Shown piece after piece: positions 1 through 7,487 of a stretch of 25,303 nt of DNA (position 1 is the stretch's first letter; each line of letters begins with the position of its first letter). The stretch covers positions 1-25,303 of the forward strand of contig CAZWFE010000035.1 in NCBI GenBank assembly GCA_964633145.1, written 5' to 3'. This stretch comes from CAJXSD01 sp964633145. GTDB taxonomy: Bacteria > Pseudomonadota > Alphaproteobacteria > Rhodobacterales > Rhodobacteraceae. A program made the translations under genes and the position numbers. The notes under the pieces are model-generated. The model was given only the letters and a program-made list of their open reading frames with translations, searched no databases and had not been told where the DNA came from.

Positions 1-122
1 CGATCTGATCCAAGGGAATGCGTGGATTATTCGACAGTAATGCCGATTTTTTGTCCGTAACCGCTTGACCTTTGTGGATGGATTTGGGTTTAACGGCAGG
101 ACGTAAAATAGGCAGGAATTCA
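1..122. other. Left edge, no gene assigned
   Basis: No convincing gene is visible before the ABC exporter. Two plus-strand frames are open from the edge and stop at 38-40 and 58-60, so either could be the tail of a truncated gene, but the residues are too few to recognise. A minus-strand frame is open from about 110 to the left edge, but it has no ATG, GTG or TTG near its beginning. The stretch probably holds the exporter's leader; TTGACC at 65-70 could be a -35 box, without a clear -10 partner. Confidence 0.3.
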
Positions 123-1904
123 ATGACCCCAACTCAGGAACGTGCAAAATCGAAACAAGTGTCCCAATTGGCGGGGCTTTGGCCATTTCTAAGGCCCCAT
201 CGTGGATTGATGGTCGCCGCGCTGATGGCGTTGGTTTTGACAGCTGCGGTTTCGCTGACCATGCCAATGGCGGTGCGTCGTGTGGTCGATACATTTTCTG
301 TCGAAGATGGTCGTATTTTAGATTGGTATTTCACGGCCGCGATGGGGATCGCAGTGCTGTTGGCGATTGGGACTGCGCTGCGCTATGCGTTGGTGACCCG
401 ACTGGGCGAACGCGTTGTCACAGACATCCGCAAAGCGGTCTTTGCCCGCGTGATGGACATGGGGCCTACGTTTTTTGAACGCGTCATGACCGGCGAAGTC
501 CTAAGCCGGATTACAACAGACACCACATTGATATTGTCCGTGGTGGGGTCGTCCGTTTCGGTGGCCCTGCGCAATGTGTTAATTTTTGCCGGTGGGCTGG
601 TGTTGATGCTGCTGACATCGGCCAAACTGACAGGGCTTGTGCTGTTGATCGTTCCGGCCGTGGTTGTTCCCATTTTAACGCTGGGGCGTAAACTGCGTAA
701 ACTAAGCCGTGAAAATCAGGATTGGATTGCGGCCAGCTCTGGCACCGCATCCGAAGCGCTGACAGCGGTTCAAACTGTTCAGGCCTTTACACACGAACAA
801 CGAACACGATCATCCTTTGACGATGTGTCCGAACGCAGTTTCGTTTCTGCGCGCCGTCGTATCACAACGCGTTCAATCATGACGGCCATTGTGATTTTCT
901 TGGTGTTTGCCGGCGTGGTGGGTGTGTTGTGGATTGGCGCGCGCGACGTGCGTGCAGATATGATGAGCGTGGGCGCATTGGTGCAGTTCGTCATCTATTC
1001 GGTCATGGTTGCTGGATCTGTTGCGGCGTTGTCTGAAATTTGGGGTGAATTGCAACGCGCTGCTGGTGCGACTGAACGCTTGGTCGAATTGTTGACCACC
1101 CAAGATATTTTGCAAGATGCCGATGCGCCAGTATCCTTGCCTGTGCCCGTCGCTGGGGCTGTGTCATTTGAAAATGTATCGTTTTGCTACCCTGCGCGCC
1201 CGAATACCTCTGCCTTGCAGGGTGTGACATTGGATATCAAGCCTGGCGAAACCATTGCGCTGGTGGGGCCGTCTGGCGCTGGAAAATCGACCATCATTCA
1301 GATGATTTTACGGTTTTATGATCCCGATCAGGGTCGCATCACATTGGATGGTATCGACCTGCGCGATATGGCCCGCCAAGAGTTTCGCAAGCATCTATCA
1401 TTGGTGCCCCAAGATCCGGTAATTTTTGCAGCCTCGGCTATGGAAAACATCCGCTTTGGCGCGCCCGATGCCAGCGATGCCCAAGTGATCCAAGCTGCCA
1501 AAGCTGCCGCTGCGCATGATTTCATCATGGCACTGCCAGATGGCTATGACACCTATGTTGGTGAACGTGGTGTGATGTTGTCAGGCGGACAAAAACAGCG
1601 GATCGCCATTGCGCGCGCCATTTTGCGCGATGCGCCCGTTTTGCTGTTGGACGAAGCCACCAGCGCCCTAGACGCCGAAAGCGAACGCGCCGTACAAAAT
1701 GCCGTCGATCAATTGGCGTTAAATCGGACAACTTTGATTGTTGCGCACCGTTTGGCCACCGTTAAGAAAGCGGATCGCATTGTGGTTATGGATCAAGGCG
1801 GCATCGTTGCCATCGGAACCCACGATACATTGGTCAAAGAGGGCGGGCTATACGCCCGTTTGGCCCGTTTGCAATTCACAGACGGTGCAGCTGACCTGAC
1901 GTAA
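123..1904 (+). CDS. ABC exporter, fused membrane and ATPase domains (MsbA/multidrug type)
   Basis: This is a half-transporter of about 593 residues expected to work as a homodimer in the inner membrane, exporting a lipid or hydrophobic compound. The N-terminal half (about residues 20-330) is hydrophobic with about six membrane segments, as in type IV ABC exporters. The ATPase domain shows Walker A GPSGAGKST (about 382-390), the signature LSGGQKQR (about 486), Walker B LLLDEATSALD ending in catalytic Glu511, and the H-loop AHRLATV. An in-frame ATG exists at 72, but I chose 123 because AGGA lies six bases upstream and the added 17 residues look unlike the family N-terminus. The substrate cannot be read from sequence. 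The gene appears to stand alone, with 98 bases to the next start. Confidence 0.93.
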   Translation: MTPTQERAKSKQVSQLAGLWPFLRPHRGLMVAALMALVLTAAVSLTMPMAVRRVVDTFSVEDGRILDWYFTAAMGIAVLLAIGTALRYALVTRLGERVVTDIRKAVFARVMDMGPTFFERVMTGEVLSRITTDTTLILSVVGSSVSVALRNVLIFAGGLVLMLLTSAKLTGLVLLIVPAVVVPILTLGRKLRKLSRENQDWIAASSGTASEALTAVQTVQAFTHEQRTRSSFDDVSERSFVSARRRITTRSIMTAIVIFLVFAGVVGVLWIGARDVRADMMSVGALVQFVIYSVMVAGSVAALSEIWGELQRAAGATERLVELLTTQDILQDADAPVSLPVPVAGAVSFENVSFCYPARPNTSALQGVTLDIKPGETIALVGPSGAGKSTIIQMILRFYDPDQGRITLDGIDLRDMARQEFRKHLSLVPQDPVIFAASAMENIRFGAPDASDAQVIQAAKAAAAHDFIMALPDGYDTYVGERGVMLSGGQKQRIAIARAILRDAPVLLLDEATSALDAESERAVQNAVDQLALNRTTLIVAHRLATVKKADRIVVMDQGGIVAIGTHDTLVKEGGLYARLARLQFTDGAADLT

Positions 1905-1963
1905 CTCAAGCTTCTCTTGTTTTAGCTGCCAAAATGCCTAATTATTCAAAATAAGGAAAATCA

Positions 1964-1984
1964 CTCGTGATCCACAAACACGAG
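1964..1984 (+). promoter_or_regulatory. Short inverted repeat in acyl-CoA synthetase leader
   Basis: CTCGTG (1964-1969) and CACGAG (1979-1984) form a perfect 6-bp stem around a 9-base loop. It ends a few bases before the Shine-Dalgarno AGGGAG of the following gene, so it is either an operator-like palindrome or a leader hairpin. I see no family match; it could be chance. Confidence 0.25.
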
Positions 1985-2002
1985 GGCTAAGGGAGATATA
2001 AA

Positions 2003-3877
2003 ATGAGCTTTCAGACGATCGATGACATGATCGCCATTGAAAACGCTTGCGCGTTTGAAGATTTGGGGTTGGAAAAAACCCTCTATCGCGTTTTGTCAAA
2101 GACTGCCCAGAAATTTCCACAGCGTCCAGCTGTTACATTCCAACTGATGTCAGGGCCCAAGGATCCTGCCGAAACCATGACCTGGTCCCAGTTGCATTCC
2201 AAAACAACGCAGGCCGCGAATATGTTTCGTGCCTTGGGCGTGGGGCCATCGGATGTGGTGGCCTATATCCTGCCCAATTCCAATGAAACGGTGCTGACTC
2301 TGTTGGGCGGCGCAGTGGCGGGGATTGTGAACCCAATCAACCCATTATTGGAACCCGAACAAATGGGCGCAATCCTGCGTGAAACCAACGCCAAGGTTGT
2401 CGTGACGCTGAAAGCATTTCCCAAAACCGATATCGCCCAGAAAACCGCGGCCGCCGTTGCATTGGCGCCCAATGTGACATCCGTTATCGAAATCGATCTG
2501 AACCGGTATCTGACCCCGCCCAAATCTTGGATTGTACCACTGGTACGCCCCAAAAACCCTGTGTCGCACAATGCCAAGGTCTATGATTTCAACGCCTTGC
2601 TGCGCCAACAGAACACGACCCTAGATTTCGAGGATGTCGAACAAGATCGCGTTGCTGCCTATTTCCACACGGGCGGCACAACAGGCATGCCCAAGGTGGC
2701 GCAGCATCTGTATTCCGGCATGATTTACAACGGTTGGTTGGGTCATCGGTTGCTGTTTACCGAACAGGACAATGTGATTTGTCCGTTGCCATTGTTCCAT
2801 GTGTTCGCCAGCCATGTGATTTTGATGGCCATGGTTGCCTCTGGCGCGCATGTGGTGTTCCCAACGCCTGCGGGCTATCGTGGGGACGGGGTGTTTGACA
2901 ATTTCTGGAAACTGATTGAACGGTGGCAAATTACATTCATCATCACCGTTCCAACTGCCATTTCCGCCTTGATGCAGCGCCCAGTTGATGCCGATATTTC
3001 GTCGGTGAAAACATCGTTTTCGGGATCGGCCCCGCTGCCATTAGAACTGTTCCGCCGGTTCGAAGAGGCAACAGGCGTCACCATCGTAGAAGGCTATGGC
3101 CTGACCGAGGCCACCTGTCTGGTGTCCTGCAACCCACCGGACGGAGAGAAAAAAGTGGGATCCGTCGGTTTGCGCTTTCCCTATACTGACGTGCGCATCG
3201 TCAAACGGGTCGAGGGCGAATTGGTCGAATGTGCCACCGATGAAATCGGTGAAATCTGTGTGGCCAGCCCCGGTGTATGGGGCGGCAACACCTATACCGA
3301 GGCCGATAAAAACCGCGATCTGTATTACAACGAACGCTATCTGCGCACAGGTGATTTGGGGCGTGTCGATGGCGACAATTATCTGTGGATCACGGGCCGC
3401 GCCAAGGATTTGATCATTCGCGGTGGCCACAACATCGACCCCGCCCTGATCGAAGAGGCGCTGTTGGCGCATGATGCCGTGGCCTTTGCCGGTGCGATTG
3501 GGCAACCTGATCCCCATTCCGGTGAAATGCCCTGTGCCTATGTTGAATTGGTGGCGGATGCCTCGGTTACAACAGATGAACTGATGGCACTGTGCCAAGA
3601 TCGCGTCACAGAACGCGCAGCCCTGCCCAAATATATCGAAGTTTTGGACGAATTGCCCAAAACCGCCGTGGGCAAGGTGTTCAAACCCGACCTGCGCAAA
3701 AGCGCGATCACCCGCGTGTTTAACGCGGCACTGGCGGATGCAGGATTGGATTGCCATGTTGTATCAGTGATTGATGACAAAAAACGTGGGCTTGTCGCGC
3801 AAATTTCCGCGTGTAGCGATCAAGATGCCGTGGCCGGTGTGTTGGGGGCGTTCCCAACGGGCTGGGAATGGGCCTAG
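2003..3877 (+). CDS. Acyl-CoA synthetase (AMP-binding, class I adenylate-forming)
   Basis: The 624-residue protein should activate a carboxylic acid with ATP to an acyl-AMP and then to the CoA thioester. The phosphate loop reads HTGGTTGMPK (from His222), the adenine-binding motif is GYGLTEAT (364-371), the conserved aspartate motif is YLRTGDLG, and the C-terminal catalytic lysine lies in LPKTAVGKVFKP (Lys558). Beyond this domain there is a tail of some 50 residues ending in GWEWA, longer than the usual FadD ending. Chain length of the substrate cannot be inferred. The start follows AGGGAG with normal spacing. The gene is followed at once by an intrinsic terminator, so it is probably monocistronic. 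Confidence 0.9.
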   Translation: MSFQTIDDMIAIENACAFEDLGLEKTLYRVLSKTAQKFPQRPAVTFQLMSGPKDPAETMTWSQLHSKTTQAANMFRALGVGPSDVVAYILPNSNETVLTLLGGAVAGIVNPINPLLEPEQMGAILRETNAKVVVTLKAFPKTDIAQKTAAAVALAPNVTSVIEIDLNRYLTPPKSWIVPLVRPKNPVSHNAKVYDFNALLRQQNTTLDFEDVEQDRVAAYFHTGGTTGMPKVAQHLYSGMIYNGWLGHRLLFTEQDNVICPLPLFHVFASHVILMAMVASGAHVVFPTPAGYRGDGVFDNFWKLIERWQITFIITVPTAISALMQRPVDADISSVKTSFSGSAPLPLELFRRFEEATGVTIVEGYGLTEATCLVSCNPPDGEKKVGSVGLRFPYTDVRIVKRVEGELVECATDEIGEICVASPGVWGGNTYTEADKNRDLYYNERYLRTGDLGRVDGDNYLWITGRAKDLIIRGGHNIDPALIEEALLAHDAVAFAGAIGQPDPHSGEMPCAYVELVADASVTTDELMALCQDRVTERAALPKYIEVLDELPKTAVGKVFKPDLRKSAITRVFNAALADAGLDCHVVSVIDDKKRGLVAQISACSDQDAVAGVLGAFPTGWEWA

Positions 3878-3907
3878 TTTTTCTGCACCTTCATTGAATT
3901 CAATTAA

Positions 3908-3948
3908 CCCCGCACTAGGTATTTTCGTATCACGGTGCGGGGTTTTTT
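3908..3948 (+). terminator. Intrinsic terminator of the acyl-CoA synthetase gene
   Basis: CCCCGCAC (3908-3915) pairs perfectly with GTGCGGGG (3935-3942) across a 19-base loop, followed directly by six T (3943-3948). The T-run touches the ATG of the next gene at 3949. Confidence 0.85.
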
Positions 3949-4683
3949 ATGTCAGTTGATACGGTTTTGTTACTTGGGTCCGGTCCAAATGCGACGGATG
4001 CCCGTGCTTGGACAGATCATCCCTTTGATCGCATTGTTGCCATCAATAATGCTTGGGCTGTGCGGCCAGATTGGACCGATCTGATTTATCCGTTTGATTT
4101 TCCCGCAGACCGGATGCCCACCACGATCAACGCAGGCCAAAGGCTGGTGCCAGACGTTGATTTTATCCCTGTGCAAAATGATTATGGCGGGGTGGTTTAT
4201 GCGGGGGCAACCATGGCGTTTACGGCGGCCTATTGGGTGTTGGGGGCCATGCGTCCGAAAACCTTGGCCTATCTGGGGTGTGACATGGTTTATTCGGGAC
4301 AAGGGGCCAGCCATTTTTACGGGCAGGGTCAGCCTGATCCGTTGCGCGATGATCCGACATTACTGTCGCTAGATGCGAAATCCGCGCGGTTTTATGCCCA
4401 TGCGCGGCGACAGGGATGCGATGTTGTCAATCTGTCAACAGCCACGCAGTCGCGTCTGTGCTGTCCGCGTGCGCGTATTGATCAGTTAAATCAGCCCAGA
4501 TGGGAAGTGGATCAACAAATGTTTGACCGCGCGTTAAAGCGCGAAGCAGCCTTGGGGTATTATTTTCCAGACGGGCAATATTGGAACAGTGATACACAGT
4601 TGGATCGAACCACAATCGCAGATCTGGATCACATGTGGTTGCAGGTCGTTAAACGGCCTCTGCCGCAACCTGTTCAAAGCTGA
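3949..4683 (+). CDS. MptE/DUF115-like Rossmann protein, function unknown
   Basis: I do not recognise a characterised function for this 244-residue protein. The N-terminus is a beta strand followed by the nucleotide-loop-like GSGPN (10-14), then FDRIVAINNAW. Later come LAYLGCDMVYSG and SHFYG. This pattern resembles DUF115/MptE-like and sialyltransferase-like proteins, which handle nucleotide-activated groups; that link is inference. No signal peptide or membrane segment is seen. The start at 3949 is needed to keep the first strand, yet it directly follows a terminator T-run, and the only possible Shine-Dalgarno is the GGGG of the terminator stem. Its last 35 bases overlap the end of the opposing ArsR gene. 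Confidence 0.75.
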   Translation: MSVDTVLLLGSGPNATDARAWTDHPFDRIVAINNAWAVRPDWTDLIYPFDFPADRMPTTINAGQRLVPDVDFIPVQNDYGGVVYAGATMAFTAAYWVLGAMRPKTLAYLGCDMVYSGQGASHFYGQGQPDPLRDDPTLLSLDAKSARFYAHARRQGCDVVNLSTATQSRLCCPRARIDQLNQPRWEVDQQMFDRALKREAALGYYFPDGQYWNSDTQLDRTTIADLDHMWLQVVKRPLPQPVQS

Positions 4684-4993
4684 CCGAACAGAACATGTTG
4701 TATAGCAGATCAATCAATTGCGCCGTGTTTTCATCCGCCAATGAATAATAGATCGTTTTTCCTTCGCGGCGGGTCGATACCATACCATCGTCGCGCAATC
4801 GCGCCAGCATTTGACTGACGGCTGCTTGGCGACAGTTCAGGATTTCCTCTAACTCGCCCACAGATTTTTCGCCCGACCCCAAATGGCACAGGATCATCAA
4901 TCGACCTTCGTGTGCCAAGGTTTTCAAAAAACTGGCCGCCATACCGGCGTTGCGTTCCATATCCTTGGGCGGTGGTTTTAATTTATCTGGCAT
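4649..4993 (-). CDS. ArsR-family repressor, SqrR/BigR-like persulfide sensor candidate
   Basis: This 114-residue winged-helix protein has the ArsR recognition region CRQAAVSQMLARLRDDG (54-70) and the wing TRREGKTIYYSL (74-85). The phrases LCHLGSGEKSVGELE and RREGKTIYYSL resemble the SqrR/BigR branch, which senses reactive sulfur through two cysteines (Cys41 and Cys107 in Rhodobacter capsulatus SqrR). Here Cys36 and Cys102 have the same 66-residue separation; Cys54 is an extra cysteine. In the known members, persulfide formation relieves repression of sulfide-detoxification genes. No such gene is adjacent, so the target is unknown. The gene has its own promoter with a palindrome, which suggests autoregulation, and its end overlaps the convergent upstream gene. 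Confidence 0.85.
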   Translation of the reverse strand: MPDKLKPPPKDMERNAGMAASFLKTLAHEGRLMILCHLGSGEKSVGELEEILNCRQAAVSQMLARLRDDGMVSTRREGKTIYYSLADENTAQLIDLLYNMFCSVSFEQVAAEAV

Positions 4994-5021
4994 CGCTGAT
5001 TTACCTAACTAAACACATTCT

Positions 5022-5055
5022 ATTATACATATGTATTTCATCGGGCGCAAGTCAA
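5022..5055 (-). promoter_or_regulatory. Promoter and palindromic operator of the ArsR gene
   Basis: On the minus strand a perfect -10 hexamer TATAAT (5027 to 5022) lies 28 bases before the ATG. It overlaps the perfect 12-bp palindrome ATACATATGTAT (5025-5036), a good position for a self-repressing ArsR dimer. A -35-like TTGACT (5055 to 5050) is 22 bases upstream of TATAAT, which is too far for an ideal pair, so the exact -35 is uncertain. Confidence 0.5.
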
Positions 5056-5062
5056 CTAAACC

Positions 5063-6295
5063 CTAAACCTGTTTGATCGGGGCCCCACCGGCGAAACTGT
5101 TGCCATTTTGGTAATCACATGGCGCATCTTGCATCATCAAATGCAGCCCTGTGCCGGTAAAGGGATGCGCGCGGGCCAATTCTTCGTCCACGTCAATGCC
5201 CAGCCCCGGGGCTGTTGGGGCAGGGATATAGCCATTGTCCACCCGAATGGACCCACGGATTAATCTGTCATGGAATTTGGTTTCGATCGTTTCGGCAATC
5301 AGTAGATTGGGGATCGAGACGGCAAAATGCACGTTCGCGGCCCATTCAATGGGGCCAGCGTATAGATGTGGGGCCATCTGCGCGTTAAACACTTCGGCAA
5401 TTGCGGCGGTTTTTTTCATTTCCCAAATGCCACCCGCACGCCCCAAGGCCGGTTGCAAAATCGCAGCACCGCCGGTTTGCAGCACCGTGGCAAATTCGGC
5501 CTTGGTCGTCATGCGTTCGCCCGTGGCCAGCGGGATGTGGACCGCTTGGGCCACCTTGGCAAATTCCAGCAGGTTGTCTGGCGGGATCGGCTCTTCGTAC
5601 CATAGGGGGGCATAGGGTTCGATAGCCTTGCCTAACCGGATGGCGCCGGCTGTGTTAAATTGCCCATGTGTTCCAAATAACAAATCCGCCCGATCGCCAA
5701 CGGCCGCGCGAATGGCGCGGCAAAATTCGACGGACAGGGAAATATCGGACATCGCGGGGTTATGCCCGCCGCGCATGGTATAGGGGCCAGCGGGGTCAAA
5801 TTTGACGGCCGTATAGCCACGCGATACCGCGTCTACCGCGCTTTCGGCGGCCATGTCTGGGCTGGTCCAGAACGCTGTCATGTCATGATGGGGCAGGGGG
5901 TAGAGGTATGTATAGGCGCGCACGCGTTCATTCATTTTACCGCCCAGCAATGCCCAAACGGGTCTGTCGCGGTCTTTGCCCAGAATATCCCAGCAGGCGA
6001 TTTCCAATCCTGAAAATGCGCCCATCACCGTCAAATCAGGGCGTTGCGTGAACCCTGATGAATAGGTGCGGCGAAACATGCGTTCGATGTTTTCAGGGTT
6101 TTCATTCAGGAAATATCGTTCAAACACATCGCGGATTACATGCGTCATTGCATCGGGGCCGACCGATGCGGCATAGCATTCGCCCCAACCCACAATGCCT
6201 GTATCCGTGGTCAATTTGACCAAAATCCAATACTGCCCGCCCCAACCTGGTGCTGGGGGCGATGTCACGATGATGTCCAAGTCGGTCAGTTTCAT
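5063..6295 (-). CDS. Enolase-superfamily (mandelate racemase/galactonate dehydratase-like) protein
   Basis: The 410-residue protein has the N-terminal capping domain and the C-terminal barrel of the mandelate racemase group, whose members abstract a proton next to a carboxylate, often to dehydrate sugar acids. Visible barrel elements are Lys165 (AVKFD), FGTHGQF (207-213), YEEP (233-236), TGER (258-261), QPALGRAGG (281-289) and APHLYAGP (308-315). Compared with Escherichia coli DgoD, the first metal-ligand Asp aligns with Gly208, and the Asp that pairs with the catalytic His aligns with Ala283; His210 and His310 remain. The start at 6295 follows GAGGGC with good spacing, 10 bases after the alcohol dehydrogenase stop; the longer open frame runs back into that gene. 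It is the last gene of the minus-strand run. Substrate unknown. Confidence 0.88.
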   Translation of the reverse strand: MKLTDLDIIVTSPPAPGWGGQYWILVKLTTDTGIVGWGECYAASVGPDAMTHVIRDVFERYFLNENPENIERMFRRTYSSGFTQRPDLTVMGAFSGLEIACWDILGKDRDRPVWALLGGKMNERVRAYTYLYPLPHHDMTAFWTSPDMAAESAVDAVSRGYTAVKFDPAGPYTMRGGHNPAMSDISLSVEFCRAIRAAVGDRADLLFGTHGQFNTAGAIRLGKAIEPYAPLWYEEPIPPDNLLEFAKVAQAVHIPLATGERMTTKAEFATVLQTGGAAILQPALGRAGGIWEMKKTAAIAEVFNAQMAPHLYAGPIEWAANVHFAVSIPNLLIAETIETKFHDRLIRGSIRVDNGYIPAPTAPGLGIDVDEELARAHPFTGTGLHLMMQDAPCDYQNGNSFAGGAPIKQV

Positions 6296-6305
6296 AATGT
6301 GCCCT

Positions 6306-7403
6306 CTAGCTTGGGTCGATGTTGAATGTAATAACGTTTCGTTTGGCCGATCCTGATTTAGTATCAGCAATGGCATCGTTGATTTGATCCAAACCCCAAC
6401 GCCGCGATACCAGTTCATCCAGTTTCAATCGCCCCTGTTGATACAGATCGACCATCCATGGGATATCACGCTGGATCACCACATCGCCCATTTTGGATCC
6501 GATCATACCTTGGGCCACAGCCGCCATCATCACGGGTTCGTATGTGGCCGTGTCACCGGATTTTGGCATGCCTACCATCACAATTTGCCCGCCATAGCCC
6601 AAATAACGCGCCGCATCTTGATAGGCGGGAATGGCACCAACCGTGACAAAAACCGCATCGGCCCCGCGCCCCATGGCGATTTTGGCGGCGCGCCATGGGC
6701 GATCTTGGGTCGCCAAAACGGTATCGGTTGCGCCAAATTCGCGGGCCATGTCCAGTTTTTCGGGCGTTAAATCCACCGCCACGATGCGGCGCGCGCCCGC
6801 GATCCGCGCGCCTTGGATCGCATTCAATCCAACGCCGCCGGCGCCAATGATAACAACGTCTTGGCCGGCACGAACCTGCGCGGAATTGACCACTGCGCCA
6901 ATACCGGTGATCACACCGCAGGCCAGTAACGCAGCGGCATCAAAGGGAATGTCGCGCGAAATTTTGACCACCTGACTGTGATGGACCACAACCCGTTCTG
7001 CAAAGGCCCCGCAGGCCATTGCTTGGTTCATTTGGCCGCCATCTGTTGCGCGCAGGGGGCCAGCCGTGCCATCATAGGGGGTCAGGCACAGGGTGGGTTT
7101 GCCGGACACGCAATTGTCGCATCGGCCGCAAGATCGGATCAATGTCACCACCACATGATCACCATTGGCCAAGCCTTGCACGCCGTCGCCAATGGCCGTT
7201 ATGCGCCCTGCGGCTTCGTGGCCGAACACGGCGGGCAATGCACCGCCCCATGCCCCTTGGGCGAATGAAATATCAGAATGGCACACAGCGCAGGCCCCTA
7301 ATGTGACCTCGACTTCGCCCGCAATCGGTGCGCGCAAATCGACCTGTTCGATGGTCAAATCGGCCCCAAATTCATGGCAAACGGCGGCTTGGATGTGTGA
7401 CAT
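6306..7403 (-). CDS. Zinc-dependent alcohol dehydrogenase (class III/AdhC-like MDR)
   Basis: This 365-residue medium-chain dehydrogenase should oxidise an alcohol to an aldehyde or ketone with NAD. Catalytic zinc ligands are Cys41, His62 (GHE) and Cys162; structural zinc ligands are Cys92, Cys95, Cys98 and Cys106. The dinucleotide loop is GAGGVG (187-192), and Asp211 at the end of the second strand favours NAD over NADP. I place the start at 7403 because GGGGGA lies just upstream and MSHIQAAVCHE matches the family; the 15 extra residues of the longer frame do not. The gene sits 84 bases after the MFS transporter and 10 bases before the enolase-superfamily gene, so those two downstream genes are very likely co-transcribed and may form consecutive steps. 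Confidence 0.92.
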   Translation of the reverse strand: MSHIQAAVCHEFGADLTIEQVDLRAPIAGEVEVTLGACAVCHSDISFAQGAWGGALPAVFGHEAAGRITAIGDGVQGLANGDHVVVTLIRSCGRCDNCVSGKPTLCLTPYDGTAGPLRATDGGQMNQAMACGAFAERVVVHHSQVVKISRDIPFDAAALLACGVITGIGAVVNSAQVRAGQDVVIIGAGGVGLNAIQGARIAGARRIVAVDLTPEKLDMAREFGATDTVLATQDRPWRAAKIAMGRGADAVFVTVGAIPAYQDAARYLGYGGQIVMVGMPKSGDTATYEPVMMAAVAQGMIGSKMGDVVIQRDIPWMVDLYQQGRLKLDELVSRRWGLDQINDAIADTKSGSAKRNVITFNIDPS

Positions 7404-7487
7404 AAATTCCCCCTGTTTTTCACCCAGTGTGCCTATGGCATGCGCCAAAGTGCAAGCCTAAAATTGCGGCCCCGTGGCATAATAAAA

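Noticed and set aside
1..110. Minus-strand frame running off the left edge
   Set aside because: It is open for about 36 codons but lacks ATG, GTG or TTG near its beginning and has no recognisable N-terminus, so it is not called.
1907..1923. Possible terminator after the ABC exporter (CAAG, loop, CTTG, then four T)
   Set aside because: The stem has only four base pairs and is too weak to claim.
3041..3757. A 238-codon minus-strand open frame within the acyl-CoA synthetase gene
   Set aside because: It lies wholly opposite a gene with clear AMP-binding motifs, has no recognisable domain and is explained by codon bias on the other strand.
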